The notes beneath the pieces are model-generated. The model was not told where the DNA came from, searched no databases, and was given only the letters and a program-made list of their open reading frames with translations. Shown here one piece after another: positions 10,649 to 23,357 of a stretch of DNA of 64,000 nucleotides. The first letter of the stretch is position 1; every line of letters begins with the position of its first letter. Position numbers and translations under genes: made by a program. The stretch covers positions 75,806,501 through 75,870,500 of the forward strand of contig CM077593.1 in the NCBI GenBank assembly GCA_039654915.1, read 5' to 3'. The DNA comes from Aquilaria yunnanensis. Lineage: Eukaryota > Streptophyta > Magnoliopsida > Malvales > Thymelaeaceae.

Positions 10649-13600
10649 GTGTCCTTAATTGTCGTGAGCTCATATCACGGGCGTACTTTGACATTGACCC
10701 TCGTATTCGATGCTAGCACTTGATTAAACCCTATGAAGTCTTCTTTGCAGGCACCTAAGTAACTCATTCATAACTTACATGACGTTGCCTACCTTTTATG
10801 GGCAATTTAGAGTAAATCATCACTTACTCACACCTTACCCATAAATTCCCTTTACTTGTTGTGTCGGGTAATTGAACTTAGTGCCCAAACTTCACCAGGC
10901 TCCCTTGAACTCGACTTGAGCAACTTAGTGGATTTGCTTATTAAGCCTGTTGACTTGATTAGGACCTTTTGGGCACCGCTCGATGCATAGAGGCACTTGG
11001 CTTCTACCCTTGGGTCATCAAGGGTCCTCGACCTTTCTCGAGTCCTTTCCAATGCCGAAGGTTCATAACTTCACCCATTGGTCACTGGAGCACTCATACA
11101 ATACTAGGTCCCTCCTTAGTACTTTATTTGTGACTTAAGGTACCTCACTTATCCACTTTTCCTTAGCCCCTTTAACCACCCACTTATTGATGCATAATTA
11201 AATCTTAGGAGCACTTTTAAGCCATGTTAGGATGCCATCTAAGCCTTAGGAATTGATTTGGGACACTTATAGCATTGCATATTGTGGTGTGACATCATCA
11301 TAATTTTATGGAAGTTGCTGGAACTGATGCGATAGCACCAATATATTTGGTGTGATGGCATTGCATATTTTGGGGAGCCTATTCTTCCTCTTGAGCTTAA
11401 AGTAATCGCATCAAATAATCAATGCGACTGCATTAGCCCTTGGAGCTTGGCATGGCAATTTGGTAGGTCGGGTTCGGTTTGCATCAGGCCATTTAGGTTT
11501 GTGTTTAGCGGAATTAACATCAATTTGGGTTCAGGTTGGGTTATTTGGGTTTGGATTGATTTCGGGTTGAGTAGATTTTAGGCTCAGGTTGGGTTCGAGC
11601 CACACTTTCCTTGTACTTACTTAGCCTCAAACTATAAGGCAAATACTTTTATTTGTAATAGCTTATGTTACAAATAACTTAGAAACTTGAAATTTCCTAC
11701 TGAGAGAGTACCTTCAAACCAATAAAACTTAGCCTTAATAGCTGGGCCTTACCAATTGACCCCCTACCAACTATTAAGCTCGACTAGCCTATTTAATACC
11801 TGCCCAACACTTAAGGAATAAGTACTCTAAGGTACTCAGTAAAGGATTCAGCACCTACATAGGGAAACATATGCAAGCATGCAAAGCACAACAAACACAT
11901 GTATCTCATCCAACACAACCAACTCACCAAACAATATAGTAAGCAATAAATACAAGCAATTAATAAACAACAACAATAATGCAATGTAATGTACGGATGG
12001 ATGAGTGAATGCACATGTTTATGCACTTAGAACTTCCTTACACCCAAAAGTGTCCTTAATTGTTGTGAGCTCATACGACAGGGGTACTTTGACACTGACC
12101 CTCGTATTCGATGCTAGCTCTTGATTAAACCCTATGAAGTCTTCTTTGCGGGCACCTAAGTAAGTCATTCATAACTTACATGACATTGCCTCCCTTTTAT
12201 GGGCAATTTAGAGTAAATCATCACTTACTCACACCTTACCCATAACTTCCTTTTACTTGTTGTGCCGGGTAATTGAACTTAGTGCCTAAACTTCACCCAG
12301 TTCCCCTGAACTCAACTTTAGCAACTTAGTGGATTTGCTTATTGAGCCTATTGATTTGATTAGGACCTTTTCGGCACCGCTCGATGCCTAGAGGCACTTC
12401 GCTTCTACCCTTGGGTCATCAAGGGTCCTCGACCTTTCTCGAGTCCTTTCCAATGCCGAAGGTTCACAACTTCACCCATTGGTCACTCGAGCACTCATAC
12501 AATACTATGTCCCTCCTTAGTACTCTATTTGTGACTTAAGGTACCTCACTTATCCACTTTTCCTTAGCCCGTTTAACCACCCACTTATTACCCACTTATT
12601 GATGCATAATTAAATCTTAGGTGCACGTTTAAGCCAGGTTAGGATGCCACCTAAGCCTTAGGAATTGATTTGGGACACTTATAGCATTGCATATTGTGGT
12701 GTGACATCATCATAATTTTATGGAAGTTGCTGGAACTCATACGATAGCACCAACATATTTGGTGTGATGGCATTGCATATTTTGGGGAGCCTATTCTTCT
12801 TCTTGTGCTTGAAGTAATCGCATCAAATAATCAGTGCGACTGCATTAGCCCCTGGAGCTTGGCATGGCAATTTGGTAGATCGGGTTGGGTTTGCATCAGG
12901 CCATTTAGGTTTATGTTTAGTCGAATTAACATCAATTTGGGTTCAGGTTGGGTTATTTGGGTTCGGATTGATTTCGGGTTGAGTAGATTTTAGGCTTGGG
13001 TTGGGTTCGAGCCACACTTTCCTTGTGCTCACTTAGCCTCAAACTATAAGGCAAATACTTTTATCTGTAATAGCTTATGTTACAAGTAACTTAGAAACTT
13101 GAAATTTTCTACTGAGAGAGTACCTTCAAACCAATAAAACTTAGCCTTAATAGCTGGCCCTTACCAATTGACCCCTACCAACTGTTAAGCTCGACTAGCC
13201 TATTTAATGCTTGCCAGCACTTAAGGAATAAGTACTCTAAGATACTCAGTAAATGATTCAGCACCTACATAGGGAAACATATGCAAGCATGCAAAGCACA
13301 ACAAACACATGTATCTCATACAACACAACCAACTAACCAAACAATATAGTAAGCAATAAATACAAGCAATTAATAAACAACAACAATAATGCAATGTAAT
13401 GTAAAGATGGATGAATGAATGCACATGTTTATGCACTTAGAACTTCCTTACACCCAAAGGTGTCCATAATTGTCGTGAGCTCATACGACGGGGGTACTTT
13501 GACACTGACCCTCGTATTCGATGCTAGCACTTGATTAAACCCTATGAAGTCTTCTTTATGGGCACCTAAGTAAGTCATTCATAACTTACGTGACGTTGCC

Positions 13601-15760
13601 TGCCTTTTATGGGCAATTTAGAGTAAATCATCACTTACTCACACCTTACCCAAAACTTCCCCTTACTTGTTGTGTCGGGTAATTGAACTTAGTGCCCAAA
13701 CTTCACCAAGTTCCCCTGAACTCGACTTGCACAACTTAGTGGATTTGCTTATTGAGCCTGTTGACTTGTTAGGACCTTTTGGGCACCGCTCGATGCCTAT
13801 AGGCACTTGGCTTCTACCATTGGTTCATCAAGGGTCCCCGACCTTTCTCGAGTCATTTCCAATGTTGAAGGCTCACAACTTCACCCATTGGTAATTGGAG
13901 GACTCATACAATACTAGGTCCCTCCTTAGTACTCTATTTGTGATATAAGGTATGTCACTTATTCACTTTTCCATAGCCCTTTTGACCACCCACTTGTTAC
14001 CCACTTATTGATGCATAATTAAATCTTAGGAGCACTTTTAAGCCATGTTAGGATGCCACCTAAGCCTTAGGAATTGATTTGGGACACTTATAGCATTGCA
14101 TATTGTGGTGCGACAGCATCATAATTTGATGGAAGTTGCTGGAATTGATGCAATAGCACTAACATATTTGGTGTGATGGCATTGCATATTTCAGGGAGCC
14201 TATTCTTCCTCTTGAGCTTGATGTAATCGCATCAAATAATCAATGCGACTGCATTAACCCCTGGAGCTTGGGATGGCAATTTGGTAGGTCGGGTTGGGTT
14301 TGGATCAGGTCGTTTAGGATTGTGTTTAGTCAGATTAACATCAATTTGGGATCAGGTTGGGTTATTTGGGTTTGGATTGATTTCGGGTTGAGTAGATTTT
14401 AGGCTCTGGTTGGGTTCGAACCATACTTTCCTTGTACTCACTTAGCCTCAAACTATAAGGCAAATAATTTTATCTGTAATAGCTTATGTTACAAGTAACT
14501 TAGAAACTTGAAGTTTCATACTCAGAGAGTACCTTCAAAGCAATAAAACTTAGCCTTAATAGCTGGCCCTTACCAATTGACCACTACCAACTGTTAAGCT
14601 CGACTAGCCTATTGAATACCTGCCAACACTTAAGGAATAAGTACTCTAAGATACTCAGTAAATGATTCAGCACCTACATAGGGAAACATATGCAAGCATC
14701 CAAAGCACAACAAACGCACAACCAACTAACCAAACAATATAGTAAGCAATAAATACAAGCAATTAATAAACAACAACAATAATGCAATGTAATGTACGGA
14801 TGGATGAATGAATGCACATGTTTATGCACTTAGAACTTCCTTACACCAAAAGGTGTCCTTATTTGCCTTGAGCTGATACGATGGGGGTACTTTGACACTG
14901 GCCCTCGTAGTCTACGCTAGCACTTGATTAAACCCTATGAAGTCTTCTTTACAGGCACCTAAGTAAGTCATTCATAACTTACATGACGTTGCCTACCTTT
15001 TATGGGCAATTTAGAGTAAATCATCACTTATTCACACCTTATCCATAACTTCCCTTTACTTGTTATGCCGGGTAATTAAACTTAGTGCCCAAACTTCACC
15101 AAGTTCCCTTGAACTCAACTTAAGCAACTTAGTGGATTTGCTTATTGAGCCTGTTGACTTGATTAGGACCTTTTGGGTACCTCTCGATGCCTAGAGGCAC
15201 TTGGCTTCCACCCTTGGGTCATCAAGGGTCACCGACCTTTCTCAAGTCCTTTCCAATGCCGAAGGTTCACAACTTTGCCCATTGGTAATTGGAGGACTCA
15301 TGCTATACTAGGTCCCTCCTTAGTACTCTATTTGTGACATAACGTACCTCACTTATTCACTTTTCCTTAGCCCTTTTAACCACCCACTTTTTACCCACTT
15401 ATTGATGCAAAATTAAATCTTAGGAGCACTTTTAAGCCATGTTAGGATGCCACCTAAGCCTTAGGAATTGATTTGGGACACTTATAGCACTACATATTGT
15501 GGTGCAACAGCATCATAATTTTATGGAAGTTGCTAGAATTGATGCGATAGCACCTACTTATTTGGTGTGATGGCATTGCATATTTCAGGGAGCCTATTCT
15601 TCCTCTTGGTCTTGATGTAATCGCATCAAATAATCAATGCGATTGCAATAACCCCTGGACCTTGGGATGGCAATTTGGTAGGTCGGGTTGGGTTTCGGTC
15701 AAGTTGTTTAGGTTTTCGTTTAGTCGGATTAGCATCAATTTGGGTTCGGATTGATTTCGG
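10649..15760. repeat. Tandem array: about 3.6 copies of a 1.4-kb unit
   Basis: The anchor GTGTCC starts at 10,649, 12,050, 13,460 and 14,853, giving periods of 1,401, 1,410 and 1,393 bp. The last copy stops at about 15,760, roughly 900 bp long. Copies look well over 90% alike by eye. Each unit holds the same landmarks in order: AAACCCTATGAAGTCTTCTT, GGGTCATCAAGGGTC, a stretch of GGGTT(C/T)GGG-like words, and CATGCAAAGCACAACAAAC. The third copy has a short deletion near 14,700-14,720. The units carry no conserved gene; repeated small ORFs (for example 11,811-12,026 and 13,221-13,436 on the minus strand) are copied with the unit. The unit may derive from a long gypsy LTR. Confidence 0.85.
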
Positions 15761-17829
15761 GTCGAGTAGATTTTAGGTTCGGGTTAGATTCGAGTCAATC
15801 TCATTCGGGTTCGGGTTTAGTTCAGGTTAGGTCAATTTCAGTTTCGTGTAACTTCAAGTCAAGTTATTTTGGGTTTCAGGTTAATATTCGGGTCTAATCT
15901 GGTTATTGGTGCATAAGCTATAATAAGTTGATTAATTCTTTTTTTAGTTAGATTTTGCTAAAATTTAAATTAAAGAATTTGATTTTTGATGCAAATATTT
16001 GAAAAGTTTAGAGACCTGTGTTGCAATTTTTTAGAGTGACTAAAATGAAAATTTTAAAATTTGGGTACCTTATAACTAAAAAATTACTAGGCATAAAAAA
16101 TAACCTAAAAAATTTAATTTAACTAGATATAAATATATTGATATACAATTATTTTAATAAAAAATTTCTAATAAAAAATTTTGCAAATTCTATTCATAAA
16201 ACTATAAACACAGCCATTTTAGAACCTAAGATGTTGGTAGAATTAGATGCAATTAAATTATGTTGTCACTTCAAGTTATTATTTTTTAGGAATTTAGAGT
16301 CATTATTTAGGGTAAAAATGGGAATTAATATAGTTTAGGAACTAATTTGGAGCCCTAGAGGTCGTTTAAGGTCAGTATAAGCAAAATGGAAGAGTTTGGG
16401 TGTGAATTGAAGATTTTTAGAAACTTTTAGTCAAATTGAAAATTTTGGGGCAAATTTGTCAATTCTAGAGAGTTTGAGGTAAATTTGATAATTTTTTAAG
16501 GCAAAATCTGATGATTTTATAAAGTCATGGGCTAATTCAACAAATCCTAGAAATTAGGTCTTGTCGGGTTTAGATTCGGATCTTTTTAAGTTTGGGTTAG
16601 GTTAGTCTTGGGTTTGAGTTATTTCGGGTTTAGTCCAATTTGGGTTTGGGTCATTCGGGTTTCACTTTAATCGGGTTCGGGTTCAGGCCGGGTTGGGGAC
16701 AACTGGATTCGGGTCATTGACTTTTTCGGTCAAGTCTAGTCAAGTCGGGTTTGGTTCGAGTGGGTTGGTCTAGTTTTTGGGTCGGATTTTGGAGCTGCAT
16801 TTCTTCACCTTTTTCTTGGCCAATCTTGCTCCAAATCTTACCTAAAACTAGTTCCAATCACTTTTGGCTCGTTTCAACTCACTCCCAAGTGTTCTAAAAC
16901 TACTTTTGCATCATTTAATGATGCCGTAATATAAATCTCTTACCTTAAATGAAGATGTGCACAAATCCAAGCAACTATTCACCAAAAGCTCCACCTAGCT
17001 CTAATGGCTTCCAAACTTGGTACCTTTGAAATTGAGTACCACATTTAGCTTATTAAGACCATTTCTAACTCATTGACATCTTTAAAACCTACTAAAAAAA
17101 TTAGGAAATGGCTTACCTTAGGTTTTTAGCTCAACCAACAAAACCCTCCAAGAACACCTCCAAATGCACCAAATCCTTCAAGAACTTGCTAAGGGCTTGT
17201 TGTGATAGCTTTAAGGGCTTCATTTTCATGAAAATCTTAGGCTAAAGTGAAGATTTGAGCTGGGATGGTGTGGTGGAGGAGAGAACTGCGAGTTTCGCTC
17301 AAGAAAATAGAAGATGAATAATGGAGCTCTAGCTCCAAAATATCTTCTTTTAACCCGATCCCCCATTCACCCTTAATCTTGCTTAGCCTTTTAATTAGCT
17401 TAGCTAAGTGCATCATTTAGGCTCTAATAAATTTTATTTAGGCTCTAGTGAGAGACTATTAATCTCCCCACTTAGCCCCTAAGCTAAACACACACTTAAG
17501 GCAATCATAACACTTAAGCCTTTGACTTCCTTACCTGCTGCAAATAAGCCATTCCCCATCACTTATTGGTTCCAATGAGTCACAACGCTTATAGCCTTGA
17601 CAATTTTAGTCACTTCACTTATATGACAATAATTTCACTAAAATTATACCATGCTACCAACTTGGGTCAAAATTACTATTTTTTCCCTTACATCCCTTAG
17701 GTGCCGATTAACACTTAGGAACCCTTATAAAGCTTACTTTAGTTGTTTAACTTGTTTAATAAAATTCTTATTTAAGGAAATTAACTTGAGATTTACTTGG
17801 ATTTGAACTATGGGAAGTACTTGGAGAGC
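15761..17829 (-). repeat. GGGTTCGGG-rich DNA and probable minus-strand LTR
   Basis: 15,760-15,900 and 16,555-16,800 are crowded with GGGTTCGGG/GGGTTTGGG-like words, the same type as within the tandem unit. On the minus strand, 17,150-16,900 reads like the R/U5 part of a long gypsy LTR, with Pro/Lys-rich exon-like phrases followed by a GGTAAGCC donor-like site. A possible LTR start, TGTAAGGG, reads leftward from about 17,695. No gene is present. The assignment to an LTR is inference from texture, not from a matched pair. Confidence 0.35.
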
Positions 17830-17844
17830 CTTGACAGAGAAGCC

Positions 17845-18687
17845 AACTGATTGAGAAGTTGTGGGTTTTGTCCAGACCAACTCAAAACAATCCCTACTCC
17901 TTGGTTTGTCCAGCCATTGATTAAAGAATTTGAATGGCCTTGTGCCCTAATTCATCCCATCCCAACCAACATCAACAGTGTTATGATCTAAGAAAAAAAT
18001 CTTAATGCACCATCATTGAAAGGAAAGCATGACAACCATTCCGAAGAGAATAAAAACCTCCAATTGCAACTCATTGATAAATTTTGTTGGCCATTGAAAC
18101 AAATGATGTTTGAGCCAGCAATTTGGATGTCAACCAATTTGCAATCACACACATCATCTTGGAAAACTTTCATTTTATAGACTCCAATATCTTTATCCCA
18201 ACTTTTCCTTTAAATAGAGGACTTTGATCCAATCTGTACCTGCTATCAACAAGATTGGTAAGTCTTGTTTTGAACTTAAAAGCTTTTCACAAATAGTCTG
18301 TTTATTTAATTGAATGTTTGGTGCATACACACACGCAACCCAAGTAAAAAAGATTAGATGCAGAAAGGACCCTTTTAGAAATAGCAAGTGACAAGCTAAC
18401 TCTAATTCCACTCTCTTTGTGGAGGCTTTCTTCCATAGCACTAGTAAGCCATCCGAAGTACCATCTAAATCACTCTAAGTTGAACCCAATGCACCTTTGT
18501 TCCAAAATTTTCTAATTATTTTGATATCTAAAGAGCACAAATTTGTATCCTGAAGAAAAATCAAATTAGGCTCTTCCTCTGAAATGAATGATAATGGTGC
18601 TATCTTTTTGCCTGAGCCACCCATACCACAAATATTAAGAGAAGTAATCTTCCTTTTAATGTAAAACCCAAACTGACCTTGACTCAA
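17845..18687 (-). pseudogene. LINE endonuclease (AP-endonuclease-like) domain, broken
   Basis: The N-terminal part (18,475-18,687) reads ITSLNICGMGGSGKK and EEEPNLIFLQDTNL, matching the SLNxRGxG and LxExK motifs that hold metal-binding residues; here the usual LQET is LQDT. The middle (18,193-18,441) has WKKASTKRVELEL and CVYAPN. The GDFN box is degraded. The third piece (17,988-18,173) has FNGQQNLS and LFSSEWLSCFP, the usual FTWFG and F(L)SxEW region. Past it, minus-strand sequence to about 17,845 reads GTRPFKFFNQWLDK, the linker before the reverse transcriptase. Several stops and shifts break it. The enzyme nicks target DNA to prime reverse transcription. Confidence 0.7.
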
Positions 18688-19393
18688 TAGAATAGTGACG
18701 TTACTTCTTACCCAAATCTTGTAGCCCTAATTGATACACCATTTCCTTGAGTTTTGATGCCCTACCTTCACAAACCAAACTCAGAAGAGTCATAGTCTTG
18801 ACCACATTCCTAACCTCAACGTAAGCTCTAAAGTTAGGATGGACTTATACCATCATCTATCAAAGCATCCAAAAATCCTTTCTTTCAATCAACCACTCCA
18901 TTGTGAAGATTAAATGCCTCATTAACAGACATATGAATGAGCAAACCAGAAGAACAATCATCTCAAAATTTTTCTCCATTTTTTCTTCACCTTTTTATTC
19001 TTCTTTTCGCAACAAGGTAAAGAGCGGTGCTTGGGTTAAGAGAACAAACACTTATCTTTCTCAATAAAAAGGTCTACTAAGTTATCATCATTGAGCTTAG
19101 GATCAGAAAATGTTTGGGACCCAATTGCTAGTCAACAACATTGCTACCCACCTTGTTAAATTAGACCTCCTTCAGTCTAAAGTCAGCATTAGATCATCTT
19201 GGCTCTGTGGAACAACCCATCTCAGTAAAGCTTAACTTGTCACTCAAAGATCCTAGTCTAGAGTAAACAACCAACAACCGATCATGCCTTAATCCATCAA
19301 TAGTGCCCAGCCCTCCGATATTGTGCTTTTCACCCCTATGTAATATCCCTAGAGAGCTATCATGCATCCCATAGTCTAAAGCAAAGTTTGTAC

Positions 19394-20412
19394 CTAAACA
19401 GCCACATCCTCATTAACATCCCCATTTTCACCGCAATTTTCAAGATCACCTATTGGGTTCTCTAAAGTAAACACCAAAATGTAACTCCTTTTTTGTTTAT
19501 AGATAGGAAGCTCTTTTAAAAAATCAGGCCTTGATGAAGAAGAAGGGGAAATGCTCCTCAATGCTAGCTGGCTGCTCTCATACAACACAAGCAAATAGTT
19601 GTAAATTAAATCCTCTTTCATGGACAACTGGAACAATTGAACATTAAGATATGAAAACTAGAATATTTTTCCTTGATGAACTTAAATTTTTAGAACCATC
19701 AAATCACTTCCTATATAGGGTCTCATCATCCACTACAAAGAATTTACCACATAGGTTAACCAATTCAACAAAAAAAAAATGAATATTGAAAACATAGAAG
19801 GGAACTCCCACTTAAATTTGAAAAACGCTCCAATTGTCAATGTCATTAATGTTCCATGGTTTGACCAAAGAGAACAATTAATCAACTACCTAGCATTCAA
19901 AATTTAAAATTTGATGATGTTTCTCCCATGATTTTCACTTGACAATTGAAAATAAATTCTAGTAGGATCAAATCTCCCTAGAACTTCAAAGTATCTGAGG
20001 ATTTTACTCTACCAACCAAACAGTACTTGAGCAAATAAATCTCTAGATTATCTAGAGAGTAAGAAAAATCAACTCTGATAAACCAGAGACATAATAAAAA
20101 AACATTCCCTAAGTCATTAAGTGGCACCGCTGCCACATAATCATCGTACTTGGATTTCAAGAGAGGATCATAGATGTAGAAGCCTTTTTTACGCTTGCAA
20201 AACCAAGCTCTATCATTAGTTACTACCAATCTAGCCCCTCTTGAGAGCAACCCTTTCAAACTGATTACATCCGCATAGTCTTCATCAAAAGCATCCTTAA
20301 TGCCTGTGTCTTTACACCTGTCACGAATTGCCAAACTCCTTTCCCCTATGCCTACTTATGTTCTTTATCCATGCCATCCCTTAACCAAAAGAAACGTATC
20401 CAAATTCTGTTA
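19394..20412 (-). pseudogene. LINE ORF1-like segment, tandem copy 1
   Basis: The main open piece (19,978-20,334) reads DRCKDTGIKDAFDEDYADVI and then KYDDYVAAVPLNDLGN, and a second piece (19,394-19,636) carries FQLSMKEDLIYNYLLVLYES. Together they form one protein region that is repeated in the next unit at 80-90% identity by eye. Plant LINE ORF1 proteins bind RNA and start with an RRM. This segment would be the part after it, since it lies between the RRM-like piece and the endonuclease on the same strand. Stops separate the pieces. Family placement is by position and is less sure than for the endonuclease. Confidence 0.45.
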
Positions 20413-21611
20413 GCCACATCCTCATTAACATCTCCAGTGCCACCATAATTTTTGAGATCACCTATTGGGTTGTCTAAGGAAAACACCAAAGTGTCACTCC
20501 TTTGATGTTTACAAATAGAAAGCTCCTTTAAAAAATCTTACCTTGATGAAGAAGAAGGGGAAAAGCTCCTCAATGCCGGCTGGTTGCTCTCATACAACCT
20601 AAGCAAATAGTTGTAAAATAACTCCTCTTTCATGGACAACTGGAACAATTAAACATTAAGATCCACCATATGAGAACTAGAATACTTTTCTTTGATGAAC
20701 TTAAATTTCCCAAACCATCCAATCACTTCCTATATAGGGTCTTATCATCCAGTACAACAAATTTACTGCATAGGTTAACCAATTCAACAAAAAAAACTAA
20801 TATTGAAAGCATGGAGGTGTACTCCCATTTGAATTTGGAAAACTCTCCAATCGCCAATGTCATTAACGTTCCATGCTTTGATCAAAGAGAACAATTAATC
20901 AACTACCTAGCATTCAGAATTTAAATTTTGATCATGTTCTTCTTATGATTTTCACTTGACAATTGAACATAAATTCTAGTACAATCAAATCTACCAGGAA
21001 CTTCAAAGTATCTGAGGATTTTACTCTACCAACAAAATAGTACTTGAGCAAATAAATCTCTAGATTATCTAAAGAGTAAGAAAGAATCAGCTCTGATAAA
21101 CCAAAGACATCATAAAAAATACTCCCAAAGTCACTAAGCGACACCACTGCCACATAATCATTGCATTTGGATTTCAAGAAAGGATCATATATGCAAAAGC
21201 CTTTTTGACCCTTGCAAAACCAAGCTCTATCGTTAGTTACTTCTGATCTAGCCACTTTTGTAAGCAACCCCTTCAACCTAACTATATCTGCATAGCATTC
21301 ATCAAAAGCATCCTTAATACTTGTGTATTTGCACCTGTCATAAACTGCCAAACCCTTCCCCCTGGGCCTACTTATGTTCTTTAGCCAAACCAACACTTAA
21401 CCAAAAGGATGGTATCCAAATTCTGTTAGTCTTTCTCCAAACCAACCAATTTTCCTGAATTTTTTGACTTTATAAAGCTAAAGCGCCTGCCTATAGAGTT
21501 TCTTTTGGCCGCTACAAGCATGTTCACCAAGACACCATACCATCTAAAACATTTTCTAGAAATCTTTACACACCAATTCTTCAAGAAAATTATTGAAGTA
21601 AAATAAAACAT
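20413..21611 (-). pseudogene. LINE ORF1-like segment, tandem copy 2, with RRM-like start
   Basis: The 154-codon frame at 20,932-21,396 reads WLKNISRPRGKGLAVYDRCK and SDFGSIFYDVFGLSEL, then SLDNLEIYLLKYYFVGRVKS. It is homologous to copy 1 and longer at both ends. Upstream (21,426-21,611) is a piece ending RRFSFIKSKNSGK, like the RNP1 motif of an RRM (the GFGFVR region). The duplicated unit runs about 1,015 bp; both copies end with AATTCTGTTAG, at about 20,413 and 21,428. Copy 2 is the one joined to the original upstream sequence. Confidence 0.45.
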
Positions 21612-21789
21612 TGTAGCCCATCTGAAGCCAAACCCTTTTCCTTTGGTTTGAGTTCACTTGTCAAGAACCAAAGCCCTTTACGCTTGATGACCTGAGAACC
21701 CAAGCTTTCAAAGGCTTATATACTGGAAATGAGTTTGTACTTTTCTCCCTATAAACACACCCCCACAAAAAGCCAAATGTATCAATTTT

Positions 21790-23160
21790 TGACAACCCAG
21801 TAACCATATTTTTTTGAGTCAACAATTTCAACCCATTCACATGGAAATGTCAAAAAGCAAATGTCATGTTCTTGTGTCACTTGCTCTAGTGACCAATACA
21901 ACATTTTTCACATCAGAGACATCTAAAGGAAACATTTTATTAATAGGAATGCTAACTATTATCTTGCCTTTTTTTTCATGTCAGCAAAATAAGAATCATC
22001 ATCAAATAAACTAGAGCATCCACAATCCATCAACTGCCTAACAGTCAACAAATTATGAGCAAGATTAGGAACATACTGCACATCATAGGGAAGCTTTATA
22101 ATATTACCTTGAGAGGTTTTGATGACAATTGCGTGTTTCTCTACGGCTTGTATTTACTTCTTATCTCAGAGGCAAACTTCACTCTCTATGACTCATAAAG
22201 TTCTTCAAATAAAGACTTTACGTCAAGCATATGATTAGAGCATCCATCATCCACAAATTATGCTCCATTAGAAGCACAACTATAGAATGAGTAATGGAAA
22301 GTTTACTTTCTTCTTCAATATTCTCAGGCAAAATTTGTTTGCTTACACTATTTTTGCTTGGTCAAGCAATCAACTTCTTCATGACTAAATTTCTTGCAAT
22401 ATTGACATTGAATGGTGCCTTTATGCTTATGTTGACCACTAAATTGGCCTTTTCCTCCGTCTTCACTGTGACTTCAACCACAAAAACCACCTCTGCTTTA
22501 TTCTCATCCTGTTGAATTTTTTGACTTCTACTCATGATAAGACTGCCCTTTCACCCGAAAAGCATTCTCCTTAACCTTTTATAGGATCTACTAATCCTAG
22601 CCTCATAAGATAATGGAGAATTTGTTAATTTATCAAACTTATAAGTTTTCAAGCCCTTACTCTCTTCAATTGTAGCAACAACATGATCAAATTTTTACAT
22701 TGAACTCCTTAAAACCTAACATAGAACATTCTTACCACTAAAAGATTCATCATAAGACTTTATTTGATTAACAATTGTTGACACCCTATACGAAAATTCT
22801 TGCACATATTCTTTATCTTTCATGGCCAACATTTTAGAATCACAGGTTTATAGTATTACTGCAATTACCTTATTGTAAACTAAATACTCTTACTTCAAAG
22901 TCTCCTTTATATGATTGAAGGTACTAGCTAATAAAGTTTAGGGGAAAAAATCATCATCTAGCGCTAATGGAATGAGAAACAAGGCCTTTGCATCTTTCTT
23001 CTCATTTTCCTATAGCCGTTGATTGGGGGCTCAGCCAGATTTTGATCCTCAAATTTGTGCTGCCCCAAATCCTATAGATCCTGAGACTTTAACATGGTCT
23101 TCACTTTAGGATGCCAAGGATGATTTCTACTATTTGAGATTGAATTAGAGACTGTGACAT
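21790..23160 (-). pseudogene. Ty1/copia gag-pol fragment (gag, zinc knuckle, protease/pre-integrase)
   Basis: Minus-strand translation gives, from right to left, copia gag pieces near 23,100-22,560 (UBN2-like), then a CCHC zinc knuckle near 22,400 (IQCQYCKKFSHEEVDCLTKQ), then the protease start near 22,270 (FVDDGCSNHML; the active D(S/D)GCSNHM of copia proteases), then YVPNLAHNLLTVRQLMDCG and INKMFPL of the pre-integrase region. This is the order of a Tnt1/Retrofit-type copia element. Stops and frame changes are frequent. Reverse transcriptase and integrase core are absent: the fragment ends near 21,790, where the LINE begins. The element's 5' primer site and LTR lie to the right. Confidence 0.7.
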
Positions 23161-23338
23161 AGGGTTGATGTCATTGTTTGCCATTTGCACTTTCTTGTTC
23201 TATTTGTTCTCAACACTCAATTTCCTCTTTTTTTGTTTTGTTTTTTTTTTTTTTTTACTTCTTTCTCTTCCTAGTTTATGACCTTGCCTACTTTTTTAAG
23301 CTAGAAAAATGTTGCACATGTGTGAGTGTCATATGATT

Positions 23339-23350
23339 GCTCTAATACTA
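23339..23350 (-). other. Copia primer-binding site (initiator Met tRNA type)
   Basis: On the minus strand TAGTATTAGAGC, a slightly changed form of the TGGTATCAGAGC primer site used by most plant copia elements. It lies between the LTR edge at 23,358 and gag. Confidence 0.6.
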
Positions 23351-23357
23351 AAACTAT

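Larger units (their letters stand above)
17830..21650 (-). mobile_element. LINE (non-LTR retrotransposon), ORF1 plus endonuclease, 3' part missing
   Basis: Reading from right to left: RRM-like and ORF1-like pieces (21,611 to 19,394, with an internal tandem duplication), then an endonuclease domain (18,687 to about 17,845). Sequence stops being LINE-like at about 17,830, just after the box following the endonuclease, so the reverse transcriptase is absent. LINEs usually lose their 5' end on insertion; here the 3' half is missing, which points to a later deletion or rearrangement. Confidence 0.65.

Noticed and set aside
11580..11610. GGGTTCGAGCC words resembling a tRNA B box
   Set aside because: They belong to the degenerate GGGTTCGGG tract; no A box, cloverleaf or acceptor stem can be drawn around them.
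11811..12026. 71-codon minus-strand ORF repeated almost unchanged at 13,221-13,436
   Set aside because: It is copied with the 1.4-kb tandem unit and interrupted in the next unit by a deletion; no family features, so repetition does not show coding.
20670..20924. 84-codon plus-strand ORF, also partly present at 19.66-19.9 kb
   Set aside because: It is the antisense of the duplicated LINE ORF1 segment; the minus-strand protein continues on both sides.
22294..22515. 73-codon plus-strand ORF
   Set aside because: It is the antisense of the copia zinc-knuckle region, which is recognisable on the minus strand.
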